A stretch of 64,000 nucleotides of DNA from Magnolia sinica. Taxonomy: Eukaryota; Streptophyta; Magnoliopsida; Magnoliales; Magnoliaceae. Positions 35,231 through 45,233 of this stretch are shown piece by piece. The translations under genes and the position numbers were made by a program. How positions within the stretch are numbered: the stretch's first letter is position 1; the number at the start of each line of letters is the position of its first letter. The DNA lies in assembly GCF_029962835.1 (NCBI RefSeq), contig NC_080583.1:71719158-71783157 (forward strand). The letters are read 5' to 3'. Under the pieces are notes generated by a model. The model saw nothing but the letters and a program-made list of their open reading frames with translations, had not been told where the DNA came from and made no database searches.

Positions 35231-35998
35231 TCAAGTAACTCATTTCAGTTTACGAGATATGCCTATTTTAAGGTTCTGACAGTCTTGATGACTTTTGCCT
35301 CTGATCGGACCTTCTCTGGTCCATCTTGGACATGAAAGTGTCTGCGACCTGCTCTACATCAGTCCCCTCCACTTCAAAAGAATTCATCCTTGAGTTCTCA
35401 TGTTGCTTCGGTTCATGATACTCTGTCTGGTGCCCCATAACGATACCCAGATCAAAAGTTATGATCAATTTACGGTCCACCTTCTTTTGGTTCAACATTG
35501 TTAGGAATGTATCCGTGACATATTCTACATCAGAATGATTGCTTATGTATTTTGCTAATGATTGATATTTAAAATCTTTTAATCTGTCATAGACTAAGGG
35601 CATGATAAATGCTTTGAATTTCCTTTGATAAATACTTTGATGCTTAATGTGAAAACCAATTCAATTGAAGTTCAAATATATTTTTATATATGAATGATAA
35701 ATTAACCGCTCTATTGTCCGATCGGATAGGATAGAAGTTCGATTCCAGTTGTTAAATGATTGAATTAAATTAACTAGATCTTAAGAAAAGCTATAAGTGG
35801 ATCTGTGGCACTCTAGTGTTTTGCTCTATCGAATTCTTCTTAGTTTCAATCATAATTCTTCTTAAAAATCCAATCTCATAAGTTAGTTATAGTTCTAGTT
35901 TTAAAGTATTATAGAAATACACAAATATAAGTCCTTGTAGGTTCGACCTCGGTCTTACCGAGTAAAGCTACATCGCGACCCTGCACTTGGGGTTTACA
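35231..35998. repeat. Ty3 LTR fragment, Athila-like terminus, opposite orientation
   Basis: The last ~64 bases (GACCTCGGTCTTACCGAGTA ... CACTTGGGGTTTACA) are the complement of a sequence very like the LTR start at 16782-16850. An LTR end of a related family therefore lies here in the other orientation. A 111-residue minus-strand frame at 35268-35603 has two similar halves (DVEYVTDTFLTMLNQKK and DVEQVADTFMSKMDQRR), but no family is recognised. Confidence 0.5.
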
Positions 35999-37423
35999 TT
36001 AACAACAATCAAGGTCTAGATCCAAGCCTCTCAATCCAATCCTTGTGACACTACCATCTATCTAATTGTTCAACTTTCAGTCAACTTCATTTAAACCAAG
36101 TATTAGCATCGTGCAACACTTATTCCCCTCTCAACCCCCTTGCTCATCAAGTTCATCATTCTTACATTGTATTATATCTTACACCTAATCAATATAAGCG
36201 TATGCTCTGTGGCTTGTTGACATAGTCGAATCCTGTCCATCAGAAACTTGTGTTGATTGGTTGATCGCTTTGGTAAGTGGAGCAGTCAGGGCCAATTTAT
36301 CTCACTCGAACCAAAGCTTAGAGGAGATATTGCATTCAAAACAATGGTTCACACACACACGCACACACACTGTTTGCATCATTAGTATGCGAGAACTAAT
36401 CCCAACCTTCAGAAGTTAGTCAGATCTTGTGAAGTATAGACCATACATTTGTATGAGCAGAGTGGGTGCCTAACATTGTAACCATGGTACCTTACCCTGA
36501 ATCTCATGTCGCGGATCAAGGAGTCATCTTAGGATAAGGAATCCTCATATTTCCTATCCTAACTTTATATAGGGTATAACCGACTATGGAATCAAATTAA
36601 TTGGCTAGTGATGACTCCAGTCAGATATAACACTCTTTCAAACACAATGCAAAGCCCTTAAAAAAGGCACCTATGAAAGCCACTAGTCAATCCCACTCGA
36701 GATCCAGAGTCCACAGTTATGTTAGTTGTATGGATTGGGCATATTTTCTGAATTAACATTGTGGCCTACCATTATCTTTTTGAACTATACAACAAGATGT
36801 GAAATTTTTTAGATGCATTATAAGTTCATTAATGTTCTAGGCATATATTTAAAAGAGCATGTGAGTATTTTTATCTAGTGGTTTGTTTAATTTGGTGGTT
36901 GAAAATTTCAATTCTTAATGAACTGTATTTTCTTTTTCAGATAGTTTATTGTATAAATGCAAACTTACAAATTTAATGAAAATTTCCAATCTCTATTCAT
37001 GATTTTATATTATACACTATGGATAATAGGAAAGCTAATAAATTTTGGTTGATATACTGTGTTTGCAATCAGGTAAGATGTATGATTAACATTCAAAATC
37101 TTTGCGAATCTCGGGCGACAGTTTTACGAATGTTCATTGCATGTAAGATTGTTGGAGTCTTTGAAAAGTAGAATAAGTATAGGATATTTAAAATTTTCTA
37201 ATTCTTAACGGCAAATGTTGTATATTAAATGAATACAAAATTTCCTATTTTATAAAAAAGGAGTTCCCTGTTGTAAAGGTTTTTTGGGTTGATCAATGAC
37301 ATACAAAGATTTGTTGTTTTTTTTTTTAAAATAAAAAATAAAAAAATGAATACAAAATTTCTGCTGGTTTTGTTGAGATGAAAAGTATGATCCAAACCAG
37401 GTAGCATGTTTATCGATGCATCA
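35999..37423. other. no gene recognised; possible old LTR debris
   Basis: A CA microsatellite lies at 36350-36371. The segment about 36465-36530 (GGGTGCCTAACATTG ... CCCTGAATCTCATGTCGCGG) resembles a phrase common in Tat/Ogre-type LTRs. The AT-rich remainder has no supported frame. Sequence from about 37040 may belong to the CACTA-like remnant further right. Confidence 0.35.
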
Positions 37424-37552
37424 GGTAAAAAACAAAGTTGAGGAATTGAAGAGACAGTTGGAAGCCAAGGAGTAAGACATACTAAAGAAAGAAGTGAACA
37501 TTGTGAAGAAAGAGTTGAAAGTTATTAAAAAAGAAATGAATTTATTTTAAAT
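37424..37552 (+). pseudogene. coiled-coil exon trace, possibly CACTA transposon protein
   Basis: After a plausible acceptor (GATGCATCAG) one frame reads NKVEELKRQLEAKE, a stop, then DILKKEVNIVKKELKVIKKE. This heptad-rich lysine/glutamate pattern resembles the C-terminal coiled coil of En/Spm-type plant transposon proteins. The CACTA-like end 1.3 kb downstream supports that reading, but no core domain is visible. Confidence 0.3.
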
Positions 37553-37757
37553 GACAGGGGAATTGGAACAATGACTACATAGTTTGTCAATTGCAACTGA
37601 TGTCAACGTGAATGTGAACTAAATATGCTAATAATTGTCGTAAAGAAAGCTCTTTCTCAAGGTTATTTTCTTAGTGATATATAGTTTTGTTAAAATAGTA
37701 AGGCACTTTTAACCAAACAAATTTTCTACATCCTTTAAGTATGACATTTTTCTTATT

Positions 37758-37860
37758 GCTGTGATTAGCAATTGGTAATTGGAATATGTTAAAGTGCCTT
37801 GATATACATTGATTCTTATCACAGTGATTGGTAATTAGTAATTGGAATATGTTAAAGTCT
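37758..37860. repeat. ~60 bp tandem duplication
   Basis: GTGATTAGCAATTGGTAATT and the following ~40 bases recur, slightly changed, about 62 bases further on. The duplication takes in the flank and the first bases of the LTR of the TRIM-like element. Confidence 0.7.
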
Positions 37861-38198
37861 TTTGATAGATATTGATACACCATCCTTTAATGGCTCGAGC
37901 TTTTAGAGAAATTAGTTGTTTGACATGGAATCATAGCGGAATGTCTTCTGTTCGAATCCCAGGAGTAGCGAATATGGCTACCTAATATATTCTCCTGGGG
38001 GAGGGGGGCATTTATGGTGTGAATTGTGAGTGTTCCTTCACCTGGGTGTGAGTTGTGAGTATCCCTCCACCCTTGCCGGGTATGTTCCTGTACGGAGTTC
38101 CACCCTGCATGTGTGAGGGAGTGTTAAAGTCCCTTGATATACATTTAATACACTATCCTCTAATGGTTCTAGCTTTTAAATTAAGTGGTGATTTGACA
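37850..38198 (+). mobile_element. TRIM-like miniature LTR element
   Basis: Two direct repeats of 76-77 bp (37850-37925 and 38122-38198) start TGTTAAAGT and end TTTGACA. The left one is followed at once by TGGAATCATAGC, a diverged tRNA-iMet primer site. The right one is preceded by the purine tract TGTGAGGGAG. The interior is only ~196 bp and non-coding. The flanks GAATA and GAACA resemble a five-base target duplication. Size and layout fit TRIM/SMART elements. The repeats agree at about three quarters of positions, so the copy is old. Confidence 0.75.
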
Positions 38199-38439
38199 GA
38201 ACACTTAGGTGAGAATGTTTGAATGTTAATATTTATCCCCAACTAATAGATTTCTTATGGTATGGTTGAGATTTTCTGTTAGTGACTTGGACTCATCACC
38301 TCTTTTGTTCATCCCAATCCACTAATAGACGATCTGCTTCTTTTTACAAAAAAATATATCAGCTGCAGTTACTGTAACTTTTTTTCATACCAAACTTTAC
38401 AACGGTGGAAATTTTAATTTGCCACTATAAGTTGTGGAT

Positions 38440-38831
38440 ACAACGATGGATATAACATCGCCACTGTATAAATTTTGATGGTTTTCTGCGGCAGATGTAT
38501 CAACCGCTACAAGAATATTGTTGTATAATGATTTTTATTGGAAGATAGATTATGGTATTTAGAGGCATATAAATCCGTTGATAAAATATTTTCTACTACA
38601 AAAATAATTCATCGCCACTATATGTTAATGACATATAAGGGCGGACATTTGTGCTGCAATAGCTCAGAAACAATGGCGGATGCATTATCTGCCGCTATAT
38701 ATATAGCAACAAAGGAGACCAAAAGATTTCAGTTCCACCGTCGATTCACCGCTGCATATTACAGCAATGGATTTTCATATTTACAGCGGCAGAAATATCT
38801 GCCACTGTAGCTGATCACTATTATTATAGTG
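38440..38831. mobile_element. CACTA-like terminal region with subterminal palindromes
   Basis: It ends TATTATTATAGTG, the complement of a CACTA start. About five inverted or direct variants of GGCGGATGNATCTGCCGCTA are packed inside, for example GCGGCAGATGTATCAACCGC, GGCGGATGCATTATCTGCCG and CAGCGGCAGAAATATCTGCC. Such subterminal repeats bind the transposase in En/Spm elements. I could not find the opposite end or a TNPD-like gene. Confidence 0.55.
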
Positions 38832-39344
38832 CTGTGTTTGGCCAATTATGAAAGAACTAACCCTCTTGTTCACCAAGTAAATTGTACTGACAATAGTAAA
38901 AATAAGCATGCATCTACATCATACATTCATGCTCTGAACATTATTGCAAATGTACCTTTTTATTTTAAATTCTAAAAATCATTTGAATCTAGATTATGTT
39001 ACAACATAGACCTAGCAATTTAGTGTATTTTGATGAATGATGATTGTTAAATATTGAGTTTTTGAATAAGTTAGATAAAGTCTTTTTTGTTTCATTAGGT
39101 ATTTATTATTAATTTTGAGAATATATGGTTGTGAATGTTGAATTGCGGATGCTTAATGCTGCACTGTATATGGCATTCCTTAATAAAACAGGGTTGGTCT
39201 TAACTATGGTTCGGAGGGATCCTACTATGGAGAATGAATCGATCTTATGGGTGGCTCGGCCGCTCCCATTTTCTTTGTGTTTGTCGCCTGATAATAATAG
39301 ATTCTTTGGACGCTGAATACAAAGCCACTTGAGGGTGTGATATC
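38832..39344. other. intergenic gap
   Basis: No gene is seen. A 31-base stretch at 38989-39019 recurs with one change at 40206-40236, inside the neighbouring foldback. Confidence 0.45.
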
Positions 39345-41350
39345 CGGGAGCGGATTGGATACTGAACGCTTCAGTAGCCAAAACGCTACTGAAGTGACGT
39401 GGTGAAATTCAGTTGGTTGAATGCCATGAGAGTGTTCCCTCACAGTTAATGCTCTTTTCTTTGGAGTTCCGTTAGCGGCTCTCTCCGTTTGCCGGTGCAC
39501 GCACTCGACCAAACAAGGGGTAAACGTTATTTTCAACTCATTTCTTTTCTTCGCTCCCCTAATGAAATGACATCACCACTTTCCATGGGTGCCACCATGA
39601 TGTATGTATTGTATCCACACCGTCCATCCATTTCGTGATATCATTTTAAGGCATAATGTAAAGAGTGAGAAAGATCCAAATTTCAAGTGCACCCCACCAT
39701 AGAAAACAATAGAAATTGAATGCCTACCATTAAAACCTCTTTGGGCCACAAAAGCTTTCGATCAAGTTAATGTTTATGCTTTACCTTATTCTACGTCTTT
39801 TCTAGCTTATAAAAAGGATGAATCTCAAATAAACATCATGGTCGGCCCAGGAAGGTTTCAACGGTAGCAGTCACCTCCTACTATTTTTTGTGGTGGGGTC
39901 CACTTGAACTTTGGATCTGCCTAATTCTTTTGTTCACTCCCTAAAATGATCTCTCCAAATGGTGTGGATACAACACATACATAATGGTGGGCCCAAAGAA
40001 CGCGGTGACGTGACATCGGGAGCAATAATAGTTACTGTCTGGTTCAGTAGCCAACCGGCGCCCCAACTCTATTTAATTTAAAGAATTAAAAGTCTCATCA
40101 TCTGCAAATTACAAATATGCGGTCACTTGAGTATTAAAAGTAGAAACATGTCTAGGTGGCACCCACCATAATGTTTTTGATAAATCTATCTGGCCATCAG
40201 TTTTTCTAGATTATGTTACAACATGGACCTAGCAATGATATTGATCCAAACTTCTAGTGGGCCACACGATAGGAAAAGGCAAGGATTAAGCTTCTGCCAT
40301 TGAAATATTCAAATGGCCACAAAAGCTTTGGATTATGTTAATGTTTTTATAATTTCAGTTCATCCAGTAGGAATGACCTCATGAACCATATGGATGACAT
40401 ATATACATCATGGTGGACCCAGGAAATTTTCAACCACAGAATTCCCCCAGTTACTGTTTCCAATCCGTACGGCCCACATGAGTTTTAGATCTACCTCATT
40501 TGTGAGCCTACTTTATCAGATGGTATGAAAAAAATGATGGACAGAGTGGATTTCTCACAAATATCATTGTGTGCCCCACCTAGCTTGCCGTGGAAGGAAG
40601 TTCATGCGGATGGCTTTGGCCGCAGTTGGAAACGGATTGAAAAAGGAAGCTGGTTGGCTTCTGAACCAGACGGATGTTACGGCACCAAGTTCTTTGGGCC
40701 CACCATGATGTATGTGTTGTATCCACACCATCCATCCATTTGGAGAGATCATTTTAGGGAGTAAGTAAAAGAATTAGGCAGATCCAAAGTTTAAGTGGAC
40801 CCCACTATAGAAAACAGTGAGTGATGACGGTCACCCTTGAAACCTTCCTGGAGCCCACCATGATGTTTATTTGAGATCCAACCTTTTTATAAGTTCAAAA
40901 AGACATGGAATAAGGTAAGGCATATTAACTTGATTGAAAGCTTCTGTGGCCCAGAGAGGTTTTACTGGTAGGCGTTCAATTATCTCTATTGTTTTCTACA
41001 GTGGGGTGCACTTGAAATTTGGATCTTTCTCACTCTTTAGATTATGCCCTAAAATGATATCACGAAATGGATGGACAGTGTGGATACAATACATACATTA
41101 TGGTTGCACCCATGAAAGTGGTGAAGTCACTTCAGCAGGGGAGCACAGGGAAAAAAAAACTTGAAAATAAAGTTTACCATTACGTGGTCGAGTGCGTGCA
41201 TGGGCAAATAGAGGGACGTCTAGCGGAACTCCGAAGAAAAGAACATTAATTATAAGGAAACATGCTGTTAGCATTCAACCAATTGTATTTCACCACGTCA
41301 CCTCAGTAGCATTTTGGCTACTGAAGTGTTCAGTATCCAATCCGCTCCCG
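39345..41350. mobile_element. 2.0 kb foldback element, family A arms around a family B core
   Basis: The 23-base termini at 39345-39367 and 41328-41350 are exact mirrors (CGGGAGCGGATTGGATACTG and on). Mirror similarity runs for about 700 bases on each side, including TAGCGGCTCTCTCC/GGACGTCTAGCGG and CACCATGATGTATG/CATACATTATGG blocks. The centre, about 40130-40640, has different ends (TCTAGGTGGCACCCACC and GTGCCCCACCTAG) and matches the arm module of the 1490-4387 element. No transposase-like frame is present. It lies about 650 bases upstream of the lipid transfer protein gene. Confidence 0.8.
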
Positions 41351-42000
41351 TAATATCCACGTTTCACAGATAGAGGAGAACTCATCCGGTAACATGAATC
41401 ACTCCTGCTCTTTTATTATTATTATTATTATTATTTTAATGAAAAGCATGCAACTTACCAACCCTAATGCCACTGAAAAATTAACCTGTACGAATCCTTT
41501 CGCCTTACTAAGTTTCAAATCCGTATGTGGTAAGGTTAAAATTCCAATGTGTGGCGCATGTGGACCCAAACGTTACTTTGTTGTACCAATGTATTTGATG
41601 GATATGCCACGGACTGCACATGAGGTTGGAATAAACCACATTAGATGATCACAACCATTAAAATTCTGCAAAATAGACAACATGACAATTTTCACTCTTG
41701 CTAATCATCTTATGCCATATCTTCAATGGTTCTGATTATCCACTTGGGTCCATGCCCGGACCGCGTTTGATTAATCGCCAGCCCGCCATCTAACGGTAGT
41801 TGTGGTCATAGGAAGGCAGACTTGGTCCATCGAGGAATTTGCACCGTGATAAGGTACCAAGAACTCGTACTATTATATTGATAACCATGCATGTACTAGT
41901 AGGTAAAGGTACGGACCTCGTGCAGAACCTTCGAAGCCTCCGCACGCTAAACGAGCAGCTCGTATGGTGCTTCGATTACAAGACTCCCTCCACCAACGCC
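41351..42000. promoter_or_regulatory. upstream region of the nsLTP gene
   Basis: About 650 bases between the foldback element and the TATA box, with a TTA microsatellite at 41413-41437. It should contain most of the proximal promoter. I see no motif clear enough to name a regulator. A small frame at 41394-41648 is not convincing. Confidence 0.45.
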
Positions 42001-42002
42001 TC

Positions 42003-42008
42003 TATAAA
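42003..42008 (+). promoter_or_regulatory. TATA box of the nsLTP gene
   Basis: TATAAA in the context CCTCTATAAAGAAGG, 77 bases before the start codon. Transcription would start near 42033-42040. That gives a 5' leader of about 40-45 bases with no upstream ATG and a GAA-repeat (42063-42078) before the start. Confidence 0.75.
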
Positions 42009-42079
42009 GAAGGGATTACATCTTGCACAAATCACTGTGCTTCTGCATTGGGTAGAGAAAGGAAGAAGAAGAAGAAGAA

Positions 42080-42436
42080 ATGGAGAGCGTAGCAGTGAAA
42101 TTTGGGTCAGTTTTCATGCTTCTAGCGCTCTTCATCAACTGCTTTGACTCGGCCTCTGCCACCACATGCACTGACATCGGAACAAACCTTCAGCCATGCC
42201 TGGGGGCGTTGAATGGCTTGATGCTTGCTCCACCAACTCCATGCTGCAATGGATTGAAGGTGATCGTAGAACTAGAGAAAGATCTTGGAGTTGGTGCTAC
42301 GTGTAACTGCACAAAAGGACTCCTGATGAACATCCCTGGCTTAGATGTGGACGTCAAGGTCTCCGGTGAACTCCAAAACAATTGCAATGTTAATATTGGC
42401 TTTAGCTTGGCATCACGTGATAGCTGTGCTTCTTAA
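42080..42436 (+). CDS. non-specific lipid transfer protein, type I-like, secreted
   Basis: 118 residues. Residues 1-27 are a signal peptide (hydrophobic VFMLLALFI, cleavage after ASA), leaving a 91-residue mature protein. Eight cysteines at 30, 40, 55, 56, 75, 77, 102 and 116 give C-x9-C-x14-CC-x18-C-N-C-x24-C-x13-C, the type I nsLTP pattern. Typical neighbours are PPTPCCNGL, CNC and NCNVNIGF (usual CGVNIPY). Such proteins carry lipids in a tunnel of four helices in the apoplast and serve cutin/wax deposition or defence. Oddities: by count the mature chain has 8 acidic and 5 basic residues, whereas most type I nsLTPs are basic, and the usual Pro-Tyr of PYxIS is Gly-Phe (GFSLAS). No intron is needed; the stop is TAA. 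The start is the first ATG after the TATA box, in good context (GAAATGG). It looks intact and is the only convincing host gene here. Confidence 0.93.
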   Translation: MESVAVKFGSVFMLLALFINCFDSASATTCTDIGTNLQPCLGALNGLMLAPPTPCCNGLKVIVELEKDLGVGATCNCTKGLLMNIPGLDVDVKVSGELQNNCNVNIGFSLASRDSCAS

Positions 42437-42624
42437 GAAGGACACCTGGAATAAGGTAGACCCATCATCCATAAGTATATACATGGCAGGAATATCAATC
42501 TGGTCATCCATATATCATGGATTGAATGCCACAAAGACTACACCTCACCACCACACACACACAAGTGCACACACGTGTGTGTGGAAATGGTACTATAAGG
42601 TTGACCTTATGGGAACTTGCCGTG

Positions 42625-43098
42625 AGGTTGAGCAATGTGGGCTCCACGGTGATGTGTGTCGGACATGAACACGGTGCATTTGATGGGTCCCCTTTAGTTT
42701 ATGGGATATCCTAAAAGTCAGCTTTACACGGAACTCAGGTGGCCCATACCATCTAAAACCATGTGAAAACATGCCTAAAACATATAAAAGTACTTGGTGT
42801 GGCCCACCTGAGTTTTGGATGCAGCTGAAACTTGGTATGACTCCTCATCCAAGTGAGACACACATAATGGAAAGGCTGCATTTTTGAACCACATCTCGAT
42901 AGGTCCAATAAATGATTATGAATGTTTTAATGGGAGGGTAACTCCTCTCAACTATTGCATGTGGTGTGGCCCACCCAACTCATGGATTGACTTTGATTTT
43001 TAAGCCCATGGGACAATATGGATGGTGCATATGATTGATGGGGTAGATGTCCAACATACATCATGGTGGGCCCACACAGCTCGACCTTATGGGGTATA
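42625..43098. mobile_element. foldback MITE 190 bp downstream of the nsLTP gene
   Basis: The left half (GTGAGGTTGAGCAATGTGGG, then CTCCACGGTGATGTGTG and CGGACATGAAC) is mirrored by the right half (GTCCAACATACATCATGGTG, then GGCCCACACAGCTCGACC). It belongs to the same GGGCCCACCATGATGTATG superfamily as the other foldbacks. It may supply or alter 3' signals of the gene. Confidence 0.7.
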
Positions 43099-44137
43099 TA
43101 TATATGATTTGCTAACATTTTCACCTTTCCAGCAACATAGTAACATCCAAAACCTTTTAAATGGCACATGGGATGACCTTCATGGATCTAACCATCCTTC
43201 TGATCAGATGGCCTCTGAGCCGGGCTAAGTTGTTACCTATGCCAGTTTTTACATCACATGGTTATTTTGGATTCATAAGCAACACAAAGTGGGATCGATC
43301 CATTATATTTTTCAAGATGAAGATTAAATCTATTTTGATTCTACAATTAATCTTAACTATTTTTTTTTTCCATGCAATTGATCATATGCTTAAGATCATT
43401 CAATTGGTGTGATATTTACATAATGCCTTTGTACTAGTTGTATGAACGAATGAACGTGCAGATTGAAAGAGGTCAATCCATGTGCCATTCAAAAGTTTTA
43501 GAGAAGTTGCTAACATCTCATGAAGGCGGGGAGTTAGCAAAAACTGTTTATGTAGTCTTTTATGCTATCTAAACAATGGCAGTGCTATTGTAGAGCCTAT
43601 AGAAGCTAAGGTGGATACTAACGAAATAATGACAGCTGGCATGTACGGGTGCTGTTGGATGCCGGTTCTCGCTACCTGATGGGTCTTCTGCCTTTTCTAT
43701 AGGCTACACTGCAACGTCTCTCGAGAGGAAACAGCTAATGATTTATGTATTAATGTAAACCCTATGCGTAGGCCTACTAAATTGATGGACACGATTAATA
43801 GATACCCCTGCCGAATGTACCGTGGACGAGATGTCTCTACCGTATGAGTGGTTCTCCAGCTTTGTCATGTCTCCCACTTAATAAAATTATGTCTTGGCCA
43901 TCATACCGTAGTGTTTGCTTGTATTCTTTTCGCTTTTGTCTTCGTACAAAGAGTTTACGTGGCCGTTGGCCAACAGAAGTACTCTATTTCCTGTTGTTTG
44001 TTTTTTTTTTTTTTTGTTTTTTGTTTTTTTTTTTTTTTTGGTTTTGGTTTTGATTTTGTTTTTGTTTTATTTAAGAAGGTAGATCGGTTCGATCAAGGCA
44101 TGTATTAATAAGAATTGAATGTTTTATACTCAGGGCC
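43099..44137. other. intergenic, no gene recognised
   Basis: AT-rich sequence with a T-rich, TTTG-containing low-complexity run at about 43996-44066. Short frames over the T run are artefacts. I see nothing else. Confidence 0.45.
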
Positions 44138-44142
44138 ACAAC

Positions 44143-44687
44143 CGTTGGGACTTGTGGAAGCACACAAAGCAATCACATAAAGTAATTAGACAACAATACA
44201 AATTTTCGTGGAAAAAATCTTACGACCATGGCACAAAGTGAGAATGCACTATGAAAAATGAACTTATAAGAGATAAACATTACCGATCAAAGCCCTAAGA
44301 GGAAAAGCCATAACCTTTACCCTTGAAAACCCTCCCAAATTATTAAGCACATCTTAGAGAACCCTAATCATGATTATACCCGATATATATACTACCACAA
44401 CTGGAATAGAAAACAAATCGTGCACTTACGCAGTTTTGCGCGCACTTTTAATTGAACCTTCGATGGCATCAAGAGCCATCAAGGACCAGTCGAAGACATC
44501 GAAGAACCTTCGATGCCATCGAGTAGTAACCTCCAAAACTAGCCAACAATCAACACGAATTTTTTCAAATTTTCATGATGGGATCGAGCATCTGTCGATG
44601 GCATCGACAACTGCTTGATGGAATCGAGTGTTCTATTGATGACATCGACAGACTCTATTACAAACAAATTTAAGACATTAGACAACA
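44143..44687 (-). repeat. 3' LTR of the copia element
   Basis: A 545 bp LTR beginning TTGGGACTTG and ending GACAACA on the plus strand, related to 53765-54147. The part 44455-44652 is packed with CGATGGCATCGA-like palindromic words (about eight copies). A purine tract GAAGAGATGGTGGAG (minus strand) follows at about 44689-44703. Confidence 0.85.
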
Positions 44688-45059
44688 ATCTCCACCATCT
44701 CTTCATTCTTCATACTCCATTGCTCCTTTATCGTACTCGATCCTAATATCTACTTCATCTCCATCATAGTTCTACAATCATTGCTTATTGTGTACACGCG
44801 ACTATATCTTTGCTAGACCCAGAGAAGTACAGAACTTGAACTTCTCTGTAAGAACCATATTCGTAAGCATATCAGCCGAATTTACACTTGTGAGGATCTT
44901 CTTAAGAGTACGTAACGCCTCTTTCCTCAAGCGCCTGTCGGATAACATGATGACGCACATCAATATTTTTAGTTCTATTATGATAAACCGGGTTCTTTTC
45001 TAAATTGATTGTGCTTTCGCTGTCACAATTAACTAGCACGATGTTCTACTGAATCACAT

Positions 45060-45160
45060 GCTAATTTATCATCCATCTCAACTAAACAGCTTCTTTTAAT
45101 GCTTTTGTCACCGCCATATACTCAACTTCGGTTGTAGAAAGAGCCACCACAAAATTAAGT
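45060..45160 (-). mobile_element. RNase H trace of the copia element
   Basis: A minus-strand frame reads VALSTTEVEYMAVTKALKEA, the conserved copia RNase H segment. It is separated from the rest of the pol region by the solo LTR. Confidence 0.75.
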
Positions 45161-45233
45161 TTTGACATCCAACTGATCACTCCACCCGCTAACAAAAATG
45201 AGTAATCGAAAATCGACATTCTATTATTCATAT

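Noticed and set aside
37950-37960. GTTCGAATCCC as a tRNA or SINE box B
   Set aside because: No box A or tRNA fold fits. The site lies just inside the primer site of a TRIM-like LTR pair, which explains the region better.
41394-41648. 84-residue frame upstream of the nsLTP gene
   Set aside because: It begins in a TTA microsatellite (Ile run), resembles no family and has no promoter signals.
41839-42147. 102-residue frame overlapping the nsLTP start
   Set aside because: It spans the TATA box and 5' leader in another frame. The nsLTP frame has the signal peptide and cysteine pattern.
43844-44108. Hydrophobic Phe-rich frames as a membrane protein
   Set aside because: The Phe run is the translated T-rich low-complexity tract.
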